From contig CAYFSS010000021.1 in NCBI GenBank assembly GCA_964345975.1, forward strand, positions 1 to 34,056: a stretch of 34,056 nt of DNA. Direction: 5' to 3'. The notes beneath the pieces were generated by a model that searched no databases, was not told the origin of the DNA, and saw only the letters and a list, made by a program, of their open reading frames with translations. The stretch's first letter is position 1; each line of letters begins with the position of its first letter. This DNA comes from CAYFSS01 sp964345975. GTDB taxonomy: Bacteria > Bacillota > Clostridia > Saccharofermentanales > Fastidiosipilaceae. Below, in pieces: positions 7,102 to 15,204 of the stretch. Both the position numbers and the translations under genes were made by a program.

Positions 7102-7917
7102 ATGTCGGATCGAAGGAAACGTGTTGTAGTTGTATCCGGTGGCTCTAGTGGAATCGGTCTAGCCACAGCAAGTGCTTTTGCTGAAGCGGGCTTTATTGTT
7201 TATGAACTGAGCCGCAGTGGAAAGAACGCCCCGGGCATCACCCATCTTTCCTGTGATATTACGCATGACGAAGAGGTCAAGGAGGCGGTTCGAAGCATCA
7301 TAGATGAGGAAGGTAGGATCGATATCGTTGTTAGCAATGCGGGTTTTGGAACGGCAGGTCCTATCGAGACCTCCAAGATGGATGATATCATGCGTCAGTT
7401 CAACGTTAATTATTTCGGTGCGGTCCGTCTCATTCAAGCTGTCATCCCCGTGATGCGAGCGCAAAACCATGGCCGAATCCTTGTCATCTCTTCCGTCGCA
7501 GCGGTTGTTTCCATCCCATTTCAGATAGCGTACACCTGTACAAAAGCCTCTCTCAATCAGCTGGTTCTCGGACTCAACAATGAACTTCGGCCGTACAACA
7601 TAGAGCTTGTTTCCATCATGCCCGGGGACATCAAGACACCATTTACAGAGCATAGGGAATACGCCAAAGACAGCGAATGTCCTATCTATGGGAATCGAGC
7701 CTTGACGTCTATAAGGAAAATGGAGAGAGATGAGGGTGCAGGCTCGTCATGCGAACGGCTTGCCCGGCACTTAGTGCGTCTTGCTACAAAGAAGAGAAGA
7801 CCTAAACCAATCCAAGGATATGGGCTAAGCTACCGGGCGATCTTGGTGCTGGAACGCATCTTGCCTATTCGTTTGACAAATTATCTTCTATATCAGCTCT
7901 ATGCCCGCAAGGATTAA
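7102..7917 (+). CDS. Short-chain dehydrogenase/reductase (SDR)
   Basis: A 271-residue classical SDR using NAD(P)H. SGGSSGIG (12-19) is the dinucleotide loop, NAG is at 79-81, the catalytic Ser is in VISSVAA (130/131), and Y144-T-C-T-K148 is the YxxxK pair. The C-terminal KPIQGYGLSYRAILVLERIL segment resembles membrane-associated SDRs acting on lipids or retinol-like substrates, but the substrate is unknown. The start is set at ATG 7102 because GGAGG (7091-7095) precedes it by 6 bases. An upstream in-frame ATG at 6973 lies inside the IS30 tail and would add 43 residues with no SDR character. The nearby IS end may supply or have replaced its promoter. Confidence 0.9.
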   Translation: MSDRRKRVVVVSGGSSGIGLATASAFAEAGFIVYELSRSGKNAPGITHLSCDITHDEEVKEAVRSIIDEEGRIDIVVSNAGFGTAGPIETSKMDDIMRQFNVNYFGAVRLIQAVIPVMRAQNHGRILVISSVAAVVSIPFQIAYTCTKASLNQLVLGLNNELRPYNIELVSIMPGDIKTPFTEHREYAKDSECPIYGNRALTSIRKMERDEGAGSSCERLARHLVRLATKKRRPKPIQGYGLSYRAILVLERILPIRLTNYLLYQLYARKD

Positions 7918-7931
7918 CATCGGTATCTCTT

Positions 7932-7960
7932 AGAATGCAACGAGAAATTCTGCTTTCTTC
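7932..7960 (+). terminator. Weak terminator candidate after the SDR gene
   Basis: AGAAT (7932-7936) pairs with ATTCT (7947-7951) and is followed by a pyrimidine-rich tract. The 5-bp stem makes this uncertain. Confidence 0.3.
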
Positions 7961-7969
7961 CTTTTCATA

Positions 7970-7998
7970 TTGACACTGTATCAATGGCTCCGTAGCCT
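7970..7998 (+). promoter_or_regulatory. Possible sigma-A promoter for the HExxH peptidase
   Basis: A perfect -35 TTGACA (7970-7975) is followed 17 bases later by TAGCCT (7993-7998), a weak -10, about 40 bases before the next start codon. Confidence 0.35.
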
Positions 7999-8038
7999 TG
8001 AAAGTGTTTTGTAAATCAGCCGTCTCGAGGTACAAACG

Positions 8039-8803
8039 ATGAAGAGAAGAAGACTCACGATTCTTGGGGTTACCGTAGTTGTATTAGGCCTCCTTGTTCT
8101 GATCAATTTCATCCCGACGTTTAATCTGAAAACGAAAGCGATGAGCAAACTGGAAGGGGAATGGATAACCCTATATTACGAACAAGAAGAAGCTACAGCG
8201 AAAGATCTCTTGAGTTTTGCTGATGAGACGACAGCAGAAATTGCCAAACGTTTGGGCTTCAACGACAAGCAAGATGTCAATGTCTATGTCTATGATTCCC
8301 AACATACTATGCAACAAAAGAAGTACGGATATGTTGTCTCACTTCTCTCGCTGGATTGGTATATCGGTGACAATCTAGGTAGAAATGTCATCTTGACCTC
8401 ACCGGCCAATCCAGGAGATGTCCACGAATATGATGATGTCAAAGATGCCTTACCGCATGAGATTGTTCATGCTTATATCTCAGTGATCAACCCCAAACCA
8501 TCGCTTTGGCTCACGGAGGGGATGGCCTTGCACTTGAGTAACGGTGAAGTGTTCCACCGAGACCTCTTAAGTTTTGTCCCTATCCCAAGTTTCGAAGATA
8601 CAGGGACAAAGAATCCAATCCATTTTTCTAACATGGGAGGCTATACCTTTGCTCATACATATATTGAGTATCTCGAGAATCATTACTCATGGGATAGCGT
8701 TTTGAAGCTTATCGGAAGCGAAGATTATGAAGGGACCTTAGGTAGAACCCGTCAAGAAATTTATGATGAATGGGTCAACTATCTTGAATCCTATCCCACT
8801 TGA
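8039..8803 (+). CDS. Membrane-anchored gluzincin-type (peptidase MA-like) metalloprotease
   Basis: A 254-residue protein with a basic N-terminus (MKRRR) and one hydrophobic segment at about 7-25 that should anchor it with the catalytic domain outside the cell. HEIVH (140-144) is the zinc-binding HExxH motif, and WLTEGMALHLS supplies a Glu (E160) as the third ligand, the gluzincin/peptidase MA arrangement. The substrate is unknown; cell-envelope proteins are a reasonable guess. Only a weak GAGG precedes the ATG. The gene converges on the S66 carboxypeptidase gene, with 11 bases between the stop codons. Confidence 0.8.
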   Translation: MKRRRLTILGVTVVVLGLLVLINFIPTFNLKTKAMSKLEGEWITLYYEQEEATAKDLLSFADETTAEIAKRLGFNDKQDVNVYVYDSQHTMQQKKYGYVVSLLSLDWYIGDNLGRNVILTSPANPGDVHEYDDVKDALPHEIVHAYISVINPKPSLWLTEGMALHLSNGEVFHRDLLSFVPIPSFEDTGTKNPIHFSNMGGYTFAHTYIEYLENHYSWDSVLKLIGSEDYEGTLGRTRQEIYDEWVNYLESYPT

Positions 8804-8814
8804 ATCTCAAGCAA

Positions 8815-9936
8815 TTATAGTAAAACGTCTTCTAGGAACGTAATCGTCTGCACCTCTAAATCCACATCCGCTAGAGTCCAAAGGGGAATAATCGCTCGAG
8901 GGGTGGCATGACCCACATTGATATTGTAAACAATGGGAAGATCTTCTCGAGTGATGATATCCAAGTAGACCTGCTTGTACTCCTCATAAAACGCTTCATC
9001 TTGGGGTTTGCCAATCAGGAGTCCCGTAATCCGATCGAAGAAACCTTTTTCATTCAAAACACGAAGCATAGCCTCTAGATTATCAGGGGACACCTTTTCT
9101 TCGGAGCTCTCTAATAAGAGAATCTTGCCGGCCCAGAATTCGGCAGGCGGCATGATGTCATAGTGCTCAAAGATCTTTGGTTCTTCAGCATATCTAGTTC
9201 CGGAGAAGATGTCGGATAAGGATTCAATACAAGCGGCAAAGATCTGCCCCCTAAACTTACCCGGGCCTCGAAGAAGCTCATAGCCCTTCGTATCGGGATG
9301 CATCACACGATCGACGCCGTACTGACGATCATCATAACGATGACGCTCTTCGTACCATACAGAACTGGGTTCAATGACATCAATCTTGCCCTGTAAGAAG
9401 AGATCTTCAAAGGCTTGGCGAGAATAGGGAAGCATTTCAGTACTATGCTCAGCGATATCAGCTAAGAAGGCCTGTCCATAGAATGTTCTCAATCCGCAGT
9501 TTGTCAGCATGAGATGATGGACGGTTGTATCTGAGAAACCAAGAAAGATCTTAGGGTGTCTGGTAACGGCTTCACAAAGAGCATCGTTCTCAAAGAGATA
9601 CGGTGCGAGTCTGAATCCGTCTTCACCACCAATCGCGCACACAATAGCTTTCACTTCAACGTCTTGGAAGGCCATGATCAAATCATCAGCTCTAGCTTCG
9701 GGATGGTCGGAAAGGTATTCCAAACCACGTAAGGCATTTGGCATCATTTTGACGTTGAACCCATAAGCCTCTAAGCGACGAAGTCCTAGATCCAATTGTT
9801 GCTTGATAAAAGGCTCACCCAAGATGCCGGACGATAGACTCACAATCGCAATGGTATCGCCGGCTTTTAGTTTCTGGGGCTTGAGGTTTATCCCTGCTTC
9901 AAAAGGAGATGCTGCTCGTTGGCTTTTGTGGATCAT
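8815..9936 (-). CDS. S66 family (LD-carboxypeptidase / MccF-like) serine peptidase
   Basis: A 373-residue cytoplasmic peptidase of family S66, whose members cleave L,D bonds of recycled murein peptides or, in MccF-like branches, amide bonds of peptide-nucleotide antibiotics. The nucleophile is S135 in LGFSDTT. The Glu/His pair is expected in LLLESSEEK and NVGHATPR. The N-terminal GDTIAIVSLSSG is characteristic. It is the last gene of a minus-strand operon: its ATG overlaps the stop of ktrA as ATGA (9933-9936), so the two are translationally coupled. That link between turgor control and wall recycling is inferred from context only. Confidence 0.88.
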   Translation of the reverse strand: MIHKSQRAASPFEAGINLKPQKLKAGDTIAIVSLSSGILGEPFIKQQLDLGLRRLEAYGFNVKMMPNALRGLEYLSDHPEARADDLIMAFQDVEVKAIVCAIGGEDGFRLAPYLFENDALCEAVTRHPKIFLGFSDTTVHHLMLTNCGLRTFYGQAFLADIAEHSTEMLPYSRQAFEDLFLQGKIDVIEPSSVWYEERHRYDDRQYGVDRVMHPDTKGYELLRGPGKFRGQIFAACIESLSDIFSGTRYAEEPKIFEHYDIMPPAEFWAGKILLLESSEEKVSPDNLEAMLRVLNEKGFFDRITGLLIGKPQDEAFYEEYKQVYLDIITREDLPIVYNINVGHATPRAIIPLWTLADVDLEVQTITFLEDVLL

Positions 9937-10586
9937 AAGTCTCCCAAGGCTTCGATTTTTTCCGTATGACCTAACACATAAGCCCGATCTTCAACGGTAA
10001 AAACATAGGAAGGTTTTGGATTGATGTTCACATCCGTGCCCTTGTGAATTGCAACGACGTTCACGTGATAATCGCGACGAATGTTGAGCTGCTCAATGCT
10101 CTTGCCGATCCACTTCTTAGGAACTTCAATCTCAACCATAGAATAGCCCTCAGCTAATTCAACGATATCGACGAAATTGGGGGACGTGAGGGAGTGAGCA
10201 AGCTTCCTTGCCATGTCCATCTCAGGGATGATGACTCGCGTAGCCCCAACGCGCTCTAAGATGCTTGCATGCAGATGATTGCTGACTTTGACTAGGACGC
10301 GCGTAGCCCCGATTTCGAGGGCATTGATGGTTGCGACAAGCGCTGCCTCAAAATTCTGTCCCATCGTGATAATGACGTAGTCCGAATTGTTCACACCAAG
10401 ATCTCGCATGACGCTTTCGTTCGTGACGTCGGCGCAGTAAGCCTCATCGAGCTCATTAGCGATTTCATTGATCTTCTCTTGATCATTATCGATGACCATC
10501 ACATAATGTCCGAGTTTCGCAAGGGTTCGTGCAAGCTCACGGCCAAAGATGCCTAGCCCGATGATCGTATAGGTTTTCTGCTGCAT
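9933..10586 (-). CDS. ktrA: KtrA/TrkA-type potassium channel RCK subunit
   Basis: A 217-residue cytoplasmic regulator of potassium uptake. The RCK_N Rossmann domain (about 1-130) has GLGIFG (10-15) and VIDND with the acidic residue at the strand-2 end, and should bind ATP/ADP or NAD(H). The C-terminal RCK_C domain (about 135-217), with MVEIEVP and the VFTVEDRAYVLG region, is the possible cyclic-di-AMP site seen in relatives. The single RCK unit (about 220 residues) fits KtrA rather than the duplicated enterobacterial TrkA. ktrB lies 49 bases upstream on the same strand and the S66 gene overlaps its stop by 4 bases. Confidence 0.93.
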   Translation of the reverse strand: MQQKTYTIIGLGIFGRELARTLAKLGHYVMVIDNDQEKINEIANELDEAYCADVTNESVMRDLGVNNSDYVIITMGQNFEAALVATINALEIGATRVLVKVSNHLHASILERVGATRVIIPEMDMARKLAHSLTSPNFVDIVELAEGYSMVEIEVPKKWIGKSIEQLNIRRDYHVNVVAIHKGTDVNINPKPSYVFTVEDRAYVLGHTEKIEALGDL

Positions 10587-10635
10587 GTTAACTCCTTAAG
10601 GTCTAAACGCTTCGTTACCAAAAAGCCCAAACCGA

Positions 10636-11976
10636 TTAACCTATGACGATGGAAGTCTCCGCTTCCTGATAGTTCACAGCCTTTGCAGGTTTTGAGATCG
10701 CAAAGACCAAACCAAGAATACCTATTTTACCGCCAATCATACTTAGACTGAGGATAAATTTGCTAGCCGAACTCAAGAAAGGGGTGAGGCTGCGGCTAAG
10801 ACCAACGGTACCAAATGCAGATACCATCTCATAGCTGAGATCCAATGTACTTATTTCCGGCTCAAAGATGCTTAGCAATAAAATGCCAAGCGTACACCAA
10901 AGTAAACTTGCAACCATCACGGAACCGGCTCTTGTTGCTGTGGTCTTTGAAAGAGAACGGCGGAAGACGACAACATTGCCACGCCCTCTAACTTCCGAAA
11001 GGATGAACCCAATTAAGGTGACGAAGGTGGTTGTCTTAATACCGCCGGCTGTACTGGCCGGCGAGCCTCCGATAAACATCAAGATAATGGTAAAGATGAC
11101 CGAAGCGTTTGTCAGTAAAGTCTGATTCATTGAGAAGTAGCCCGCTGTGCGAGGTGTAACGCTTTGAAAGATGGCATTGAGCACTTTACGATAAAAAGGC
11201 ATACCACCTAAGGTGTCAGGGTTAGACCATTCGGTTGCCAAGAAGAACAGGATACCCACTAGTAATAGAGATAATGTTGCACTGATGACAATCTTGGAAT
11301 GAGTCCGTAACCGTCTGAAGTTTCTGGTGGTCACGACGTCTTGAATGACGCGATACCCTAATCCACCAAAGACGATCAAGAAGCTGACGGTGAGCATGAC
11401 GAGGGCATTGCCCGAATAAGGTGCTAAGCTCTCAGCTCCGATAATGTCAAAGCCGGCATTACAGAAAGCACTGATAGCATGGAAAACGGCAAACCATAAT
11501 CCTTTCCCCCAACCAAATTCAGGAACGAATTGGAAACTCAGGAGAAGTGCCCCAATGGCTTCGATAAGGAACGTCATTCTTACGACGTACAAAATGAGTT
11601 TGACAACCCCTTTGGTAGAATCCGAACCTGTCTCTTCCCGGATAAGTCTGCGGCTTTGCATGTCTATTCTTCTATGAGCCACGACGGCGACAATGGTCGC
11701 TATGGTCATGATGCCTAGCCCCCCGAGTTGAATCAGAATTAAGATGACAGCCTGACCAAAATACGACCAATAAGTAGCCGTTGTTAACGGAACCAGACCC
11801 GTCACGCAAAAAGCACTGACCGAAGTAAACCAAGCATCGATCACGGGGGTAACGGCTCGGGTTTGACTGGCAACCGGAAGCATCAGAAAGCCTGTGCCGA
11901 TAAGGATGACAGAAACGTAGGCCAGAACTAAGAAAGCAGTAGGTTTCTTGAAAATTGTTTCACGCAATGAGCTCAC
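10636..11976 (-). CDS. ktrB: KtrB/TrkH-type potassium uptake membrane subunit
   Basis: A 446-residue integral membrane protein that forms the K+ (Na+-coupled) translocation pore. The four P-loop filter segments of the superfamily are visible: SAFCVTGL, AFCNAGFD, TPRTAGYFSM and SAFGTVGLS, each with its filter glycine. About eight membrane helices flank them, and GGSPASTAGGIKT is the typical gate/cytoplasmic loop. The length matches KtrB (about 450). The start codon is GTG, with AAAGGTTG some 7 bases upstream. It heads the ktrB-ktrA-S66 operon. A possible promoter with a 9-bp palindrome lies at 12003-12046. No cyclic-di-AMP riboswitch is recognised in the leader. Confidence 0.93.
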   Translation of the reverse strand: MSSLRETIFKKPTAFLVLAYVSVILIGTGFLMLPVASQTRAVTPVIDAWFTSVSAFCVTGLVPLTTATYWSYFGQAVILILIQLGGLGIMTIATIVAVVAHRRIDMQSRRLIREETGSDSTKGVVKLILYVVRMTFLIEAIGALLLSFQFVPEFGWGKGLWFAVFHAISAFCNAGFDIIGAESLAPYSGNALVMLTVSFLIVFGGLGYRVIQDVVTTRNFRRLRTHSKIVISATLSLLLVGILFFLATEWSNPDTLGGMPFYRKVLNAIFQSVTPRTAGYFSMNQTLLTNASVIFTIILMFIGGSPASTAGGIKTTTFVTLIGFILSEVRGRGNVVVFRRSLSKTTATRAGSVMVASLLWCTLGILLLSIFEPEISTLDLSYEMVSAFGTVGLSRSLTPFLSSASKFILSLSMIGGKIGILGLVFAISKPAKAVNYQEAETSIVIG

Positions 11977-12506
11977 GGAGCAACCTTTCTCAGCGGAATA
12001 ATTTTGCTGATGGAAACTATTTTCAACCGAATCAGCAAACTGTCAAGCTTTCAATAGAGTTGTTTCTCAAGAAACGATCTGAAGCTGCGAGCGTAGAGAT
12101 AGCATTCGCTCTCTCGAAAGCCAATCCACGGTCGCTGATGATAAGCATAGGGTGAACATAAAGAAGATTCCGTAAAGTCGGAGAGAGTAATCCTATGTGC
12201 AGAAAGATGAGCGTAATTCTGATGTTTACCTGTTTTGGAAAGGGATGTAACAGGAAGGCCAGATCAGCCGATGGGGCTACATCACAACCTAAGGTTTAAT
12301 AAAGCTCCCGCTTCCATCCGGAAATGAACGTCCGGTAAGGGTAGCGATGGTAAAACCTACTGCAGATAAAGCTGAAAGTGCCACGATCTGTTAGCGTCTT
12401 CAAAGGATCACTCAAGGATAGTCCTAGTCCAAGTGAGGTCTCAGAACCTAAATTCATAATCTCGCCTATGTGTCGGATGAATGAGCTAAAAACCGTTGAA
12501 TAAAAG
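11977..12506. other. Gene-free stretch upstream of ktrB
   Basis: No gene with a recognisable family or a good start is seen in these 530 bases on either strand. The left part holds the promoter/palindrome for ktrB. Short hairpins (for example GTTTC/GAAAC near 12062-12075) are present. The rest may be leader RNA or decayed sequence that is not recognised. Confidence 0.4.
12003..12046 (-). promoter_or_regulatory. ktrB promoter candidate with 9-bp operator-like palindrome
   Basis: On the minus strand TTGACA (12041-12046) is a perfect -35. The -10 region about 17 bases on is poor (AAAATA). The inverted repeat TTTGCTGAT / ATCAGCAAA (arms 12031-12039 and 12003-12011 on the + strand) encloses the -10 area, as a repressor site would. 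An RNA hairpin is the alternative reading. Confidence 0.4.
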
Positions 12507-12848
12507 CTAGAAGACAAAGATCTCGTAACCTTCTTCAATAAATGGTTTAAGTCCCGCGTGACCTTGCATATCATTTAAAACAGGAAGCCCTGATTCAATG
12601 ACTGCTTCCAGACTACCAAGAGTCCTGGCACAAGCTTCGCAAACTCCGGCGATGAGTCCGGCTTCCTTCACCTTCAAGTAAAGCGGCAGTTTCTTTTCTT
12701 CGAAGACCGGCGGGAGTTTGACGGATGCACCTTCGAACACAATCTTGACCTCATGTCCGGCTTCATGAAGGTCCATGGCATTTAATAACACATGCATGAA
12801 GCACATTTCCTGGCCTTGCATTGGGTAGAATAAATATTTCTTCTTCAT
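12507..12848 (-). CDS. DsrE family protein (CxxC type)
   Basis: A 113-residue single-domain protein with the alpha/beta fold of the DsrE/DsrF/TusD group, small proteins that carry sulfur as a cysteine persulfide or act as peroxiredoxin-like subunits. The start is at ATG 12848, preceded by AAAAAGGAG with an 8-base spacer. An in-frame upstream start would add 11 residues but passes through that site. Cysteines are C16 and the pair C70-E-A-C73, placed after the GVC turn where the family's reactive Cys usually lies. It is alone on its strand, divergent from the M42 peptidase. An extended -10 and a perfect palindrome sit in its upstream region (12920-12943). Confidence 0.75.
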   Translation of the reverse strand: MKKKYLFYPMQGQEMCFMHVLLNAMDLHEAGHEVKIVFEGASVKLPPVFEEKKLPLYLKVKEAGLIAGVCEACARTLGSLEAVIESGLPVLNDMQGHAGLKPFIEEGYEIFVF

Positions 12849-12919
12849 GAGTCTGCTCCTTTTTGCTAGACCTGAGCACATACCTCACAGGGAATGGCGC
12901 AGGGCTTTTGTAGTTCATT

Positions 12920-12943
12920 TATACAGCTGTATAGAGTGTAGCA
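12920..12943 (-). promoter_or_regulatory. Extended -10 promoter and 14-bp perfect palindrome upstream of the DsrE gene
   Basis: On the minus strand TGCTACACT (12943-12935) forms an extended -10. One base further on lies the perfect palindrome TATACAGCTGTATA (12920-12933), which would cover the transcription start and so fit a repressor operator. On the + strand the same palindrome overlaps TTGTAG (12908-12913), 16 bases, TATAGA (12930-12935), a possible promoter for the M42 gene, so one site could control both directions. Confidence 0.5.
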
Positions 12944-13048
12944 TGAAAGATTCACTCGCTTCCTAAGGTGAACAGGTAGCTTGATCAAAGGGCAATTGAT
13001 AAAATGTGCTGAGCATTACAGGCAAGGGATAGAAACAGGAGCAGAACT

Positions 13049-14131
13049 GTGGACAAAGAATCGGTCATCCGCGAATTAGAAGAACTATCGAATGCAGCCG
13101 GCGCCCCCGGTTTTGAAGAGGATGTCGTAGAGCTCCTACGAGTCCATACGGATGGGTTAGGACGACAGGAAAGAGACAGTTTGCTCAATTATTATGTTTT
13201 TCCTCACAAGGAAGAGTCTAAACCGAGACTGCTCCTGGATGCTCATACGGACGAGGTAGCGTTCGTTGTTCAGAGCATCTTGCCGGACGGCATGATTCGT
13301 TTTCTACCCCTAGGCTCGTGGGTTCCGGCCAATGTGGGGGCGCAAAGAGTGAAGGTCCGCACGTCGGATGGCACTTATATCAAAGGGGTTGTCGCTAGCA
13401 AGCCGCCTCACTACATGACACCATCAGAACAAACGACGGCGCCTAGCTTAGAAAATATGCTGATCGATGTCGGGGGCGAGTCTGCAGAAGATGTCACAGG
13501 ACGCTGGGGCATTCGGACCGGTGCGCCTATCGTACCGGACGTGGAATTCACAATGCTTCAAGAGGGAAGAGATCTTCTTCTGGGCAAAGCCTTCGACAAT
13601 CGCGTTGGTTGCGTAGCAGTCACTCAAGTGCTTAAACAGCTTTACAAGAAGGATCTTGCGGTGAGCCCTATTGCTGCCTACGCTTCACAAGAAGAAGTGG
13701 GCATTCGTGGCGCACAAGTAACGGCAAGGAAAACTCAGCCCTCAATCGCTATTTGTTTCGAAGGTTCGCCAGCAGATGACCGTTATCGCTCTACCGAAGG
13801 AGCACCGCCCCAAACGGCCTTGAGTAAAGGTCCAATGCTGCGACATATCGATGTCAGTATGATCACGAATCCCCGGTTCATGCGTTTCGTTTTGGAGCTG
13901 GCACATGAACTGGATATCCCGGTCCAAGAGGCCGTGAGAAGTGGCGGAAGTACCAATGCTGCTGCGATCCACCTGTCCGGTGAAGGGGTTCCTGTGATCG
14001 TTATGGGTATCCCTGTCCGATATGCCCATAGTCATCACTCTATCTGCGACTACCGTGATCTTGAACTGGCAGTTACCTTAAGTGTTGCTATTGCTGAGCG
14101 CTTAGATGCTGATACGATTCATAGTTTCTAG
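13049..14131 (+). CDS. M42 family metallopeptidase (glutamyl aminopeptidase-like)
   Basis: A 360-residue co-catalytic zinc/cobalt aminopeptidase of the M42 family (PepA, FrvX, YsdC-type dodecamers), which removes N-terminal residues from cytosolic peptides. The metal ligands can be placed: H66 in LDAHTDEV, bridging D183 in GKAFDNRVGC, E215/E216 in SQEEVGIRGA (the first being the usual general base), E238 in CFEGSPADD, and H327 in RYAHSHH. The SGGSTNAAAIHLSGEGVP segment is the conserved loop before the last ligand. The start is GTG 13049, preceded by CAGGAG with a 7-base spacer. The stop codon falls inside a 17-bp direct repeat. Confidence 0.92.
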   Translation: MDKESVIRELEELSNAAGAPGFEEDVVELLRVHTDGLGRQERDSLLNYYVFPHKEESKPRLLLDAHTDEVAFVVQSILPDGMIRFLPLGSWVPANVGAQRVKVRTSDGTYIKGVVASKPPHYMTPSEQTTAPSLENMLIDVGGESAEDVTGRWGIRTGAPIVPDVEFTMLQEGRDLLLGKAFDNRVGCVAVTQVLKQLYKKDLAVSPIAAYASQEEVGIRGAQVTARKTQPSIAICFEGSPADDRYRSTEGAPPQTALSKGPMLRHIDVSMITNPRFMRFVLELAHELDIPVQEAVRSGGSTNAAAIHLSGEGVPVIVMGIPVRYAHSHHSICDYRDLELAVTLSVAIAERLDADTIHSF

Positions 14132-14165
14132 TTTACGCCGGCTTCTAGTTTACGCCGGTTTCTAG
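14126..14165. repeat. 17-bp direct repeat, two copies plus a partial third
   Basis: TTCTAGTTTACGCCGGC (14126-14142) is followed directly by TTCTAGTTTACGCCGGT (14143-14159) and then TTCTAG. The first copy contains the TAG stop codon of the M42 gene, so the duplication leaves the reading frame intact. Probably a slippage duplication. Confidence 0.85.
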
Positions 14166-14445
14166 ACCATTTATCTTGTCATTGGTTTATAGACTAACGA
14201 GCATTTTCTAGAGTTCTTCCCGGATAAGTACATTTATTGTGAGCGGATTGAGCCTTTAAATTTGAGAGGTTACGAAAGATTGGATCTTTCCACTTAGAAT
14301 TAATCTTTCGATAGATCATAAGCATTCAAGGTCACAGGGAATGTGGGTTATTCTCATGGAGGTCAATGCTTTGCAGGTTTATCGAGGTTCGCACAGATAG
14401 ACGTTTCAGATCAGGCGGAACCACAGCATAAGAGGAGAGTGCGAA
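14132..14445. other. Leader region of the YczE-like gene with alternative hairpins
   Basis: No sizeable gene is seen here. After the 17-bp direct repeat, the arm GAAAGATT (14274-14281) can pair either with ATCTTTC at 14284-14290 (7-bp stem, 3-base loop) or with AATCTTTC at 14302-14309 (the longer CGAAAGATT/AATCTTTCG stem, 9 bp). The two are mutually exclusive. Whether it is a terminator for M42 or a leader switch for the next gene is unclear, because no T-run follows. Confidence 0.4.
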
Positions 14446-15147
14446 TTGCTACAAATCGGAAGCTATATTAAGCGCATCGTTATCTATGTCTTGGGCCTAT
14501 TTGTCCTTAGCATCGGTGTCAATATCTCTAAATTGGCAGGACTTGGAATCTCTCCTGTGAGCAGCGTTCCTTATGCCTTAGAACTTATTACAGGCATTAG
14601 CATGGGTACGGCTAGTCTTCTGGTCTACTTGTTTTTCATTCTCATGCAAATTATTCTCTTGCGTTGCAACTACCAACCCATTCAACTCCTACAAATTGTG
14701 ACAACCTTTTTCTTCAGTAGTTTTGTGAATCTTACGGATCACAACCATTTGCTTAATTGGCTCCCTATTCCTGAGCCTTACGTGCTTAGACTTATCTACG
14801 TTTTCATCGGCATTGGCATCACGGGTTTGGGGGTGTTCCTCTATCTCTTGCCCAATCTCCTTGCTATGCCACCTGAAGGTCTGGTTTCTGCCCTAATGAA
14901 GGTCACCAAAGGCCGTTTTACGTTCAGTCGAATGAAGGTTATCTTTGACGAGACATGCGGTCTTATCGGCCTCCTAGCGTCGCTCATCTTCCTCGGTAAC
15001 CTCGGCCCTGTTCGCGAAGGTACCATTCTTAGCGCGATGTTGATTGGCAAAGTTGTGGGATTTTTCAATAAATTGTATTTGAATCGTGCTGCAACGATAC
15101 CTATTGCCACTCACAAGCCAACAGCCCCTTCTGACAGATCTCTGTAG
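14446..15147 (+). CDS. YczE/YyaS/YitT-type integral membrane protein
   Basis: A 233-residue membrane protein with five or so hydrophobic helices, of the YczE/YitT-like group (unknown function; inner membrane). The first helix is followed by LSIGVNISKLAGLGISPVSS, a stretch conserved in this group (GxGxxPxxxx), and the second half repeats the pattern as GLGVFLYLLPNLLAMPPEGL. It starts with TTG at 14446, supported by AGAGGAGAG about 8 bases upstream. No better start is seen. A strong bidirectional terminator lies directly after the stop codon. Confidence 0.8.
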   Translation: MLQIGSYIKRIVIYVLGLFVLSIGVNISKLAGLGISPVSSVPYALELITGISMGTASLLVYLFFILMQIILLRCNYQPIQLLQIVTTFFFSSFVNLTDHNHLLNWLPIPEPYVLRLIYVFIGIGITGLGVFLYLLPNLLAMPPEGLVSALMKVTKGRFTFSRMKVIFDETCGLIGLLASLIFLGNLGPVREGTILSAMLIGKVVGFFNKLYLNRAATIPIATHKPTAPSDRSL

Positions 15148-15151
15148 AAAA

Positions 15152-15176
15152 AAAGACCTGCACAAGGCAGGTCTTT
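15152..15176. terminator. Strong bidirectional rho-independent terminator
   Basis: AAAGACCTGC (15152-15161) and GCAGGTCTTT (15167-15176) form a perfect 10-bp stem with a 5-base loop. T/A-rich flanks lie on both sides. It serves the YczE-like gene on + and the first aldo/keto reductase gene on -. Confidence 0.93.
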
Positions 15177-15204
15177 ATATTCGGTCTAATGCTTGCTTTG
15201 TAGA

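Noticed and set aside
11977..12300. Cyclic-di-AMP (ydaO-type) riboswitch ahead of ktrB
   Set aside because: The leader was read on the minus strand and the conserved segments of that riboswitch were not recognised. A covariance-model search would settle it.
12296..12574. Minus-strand ORF of 92 codons next to the DsrE gene
   Set aside because: It largely overlaps the DsrE coding end in another frame, has no ribosome binding site and no recognisable motif.
14405..14431. T-box-like GGCGGAACCAC before the YczE-like gene
   Set aside because: It differs from the T-box core (TGGNACCGCG) at key positions and has no terminator/antiterminator around it.
14366..14431. 21-codon leader peptide before the YczE-like gene
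   Set aside because: The GGAGG is only 3 bases from the ATG, too close for efficient initiation, and the peptide has no notable feature.
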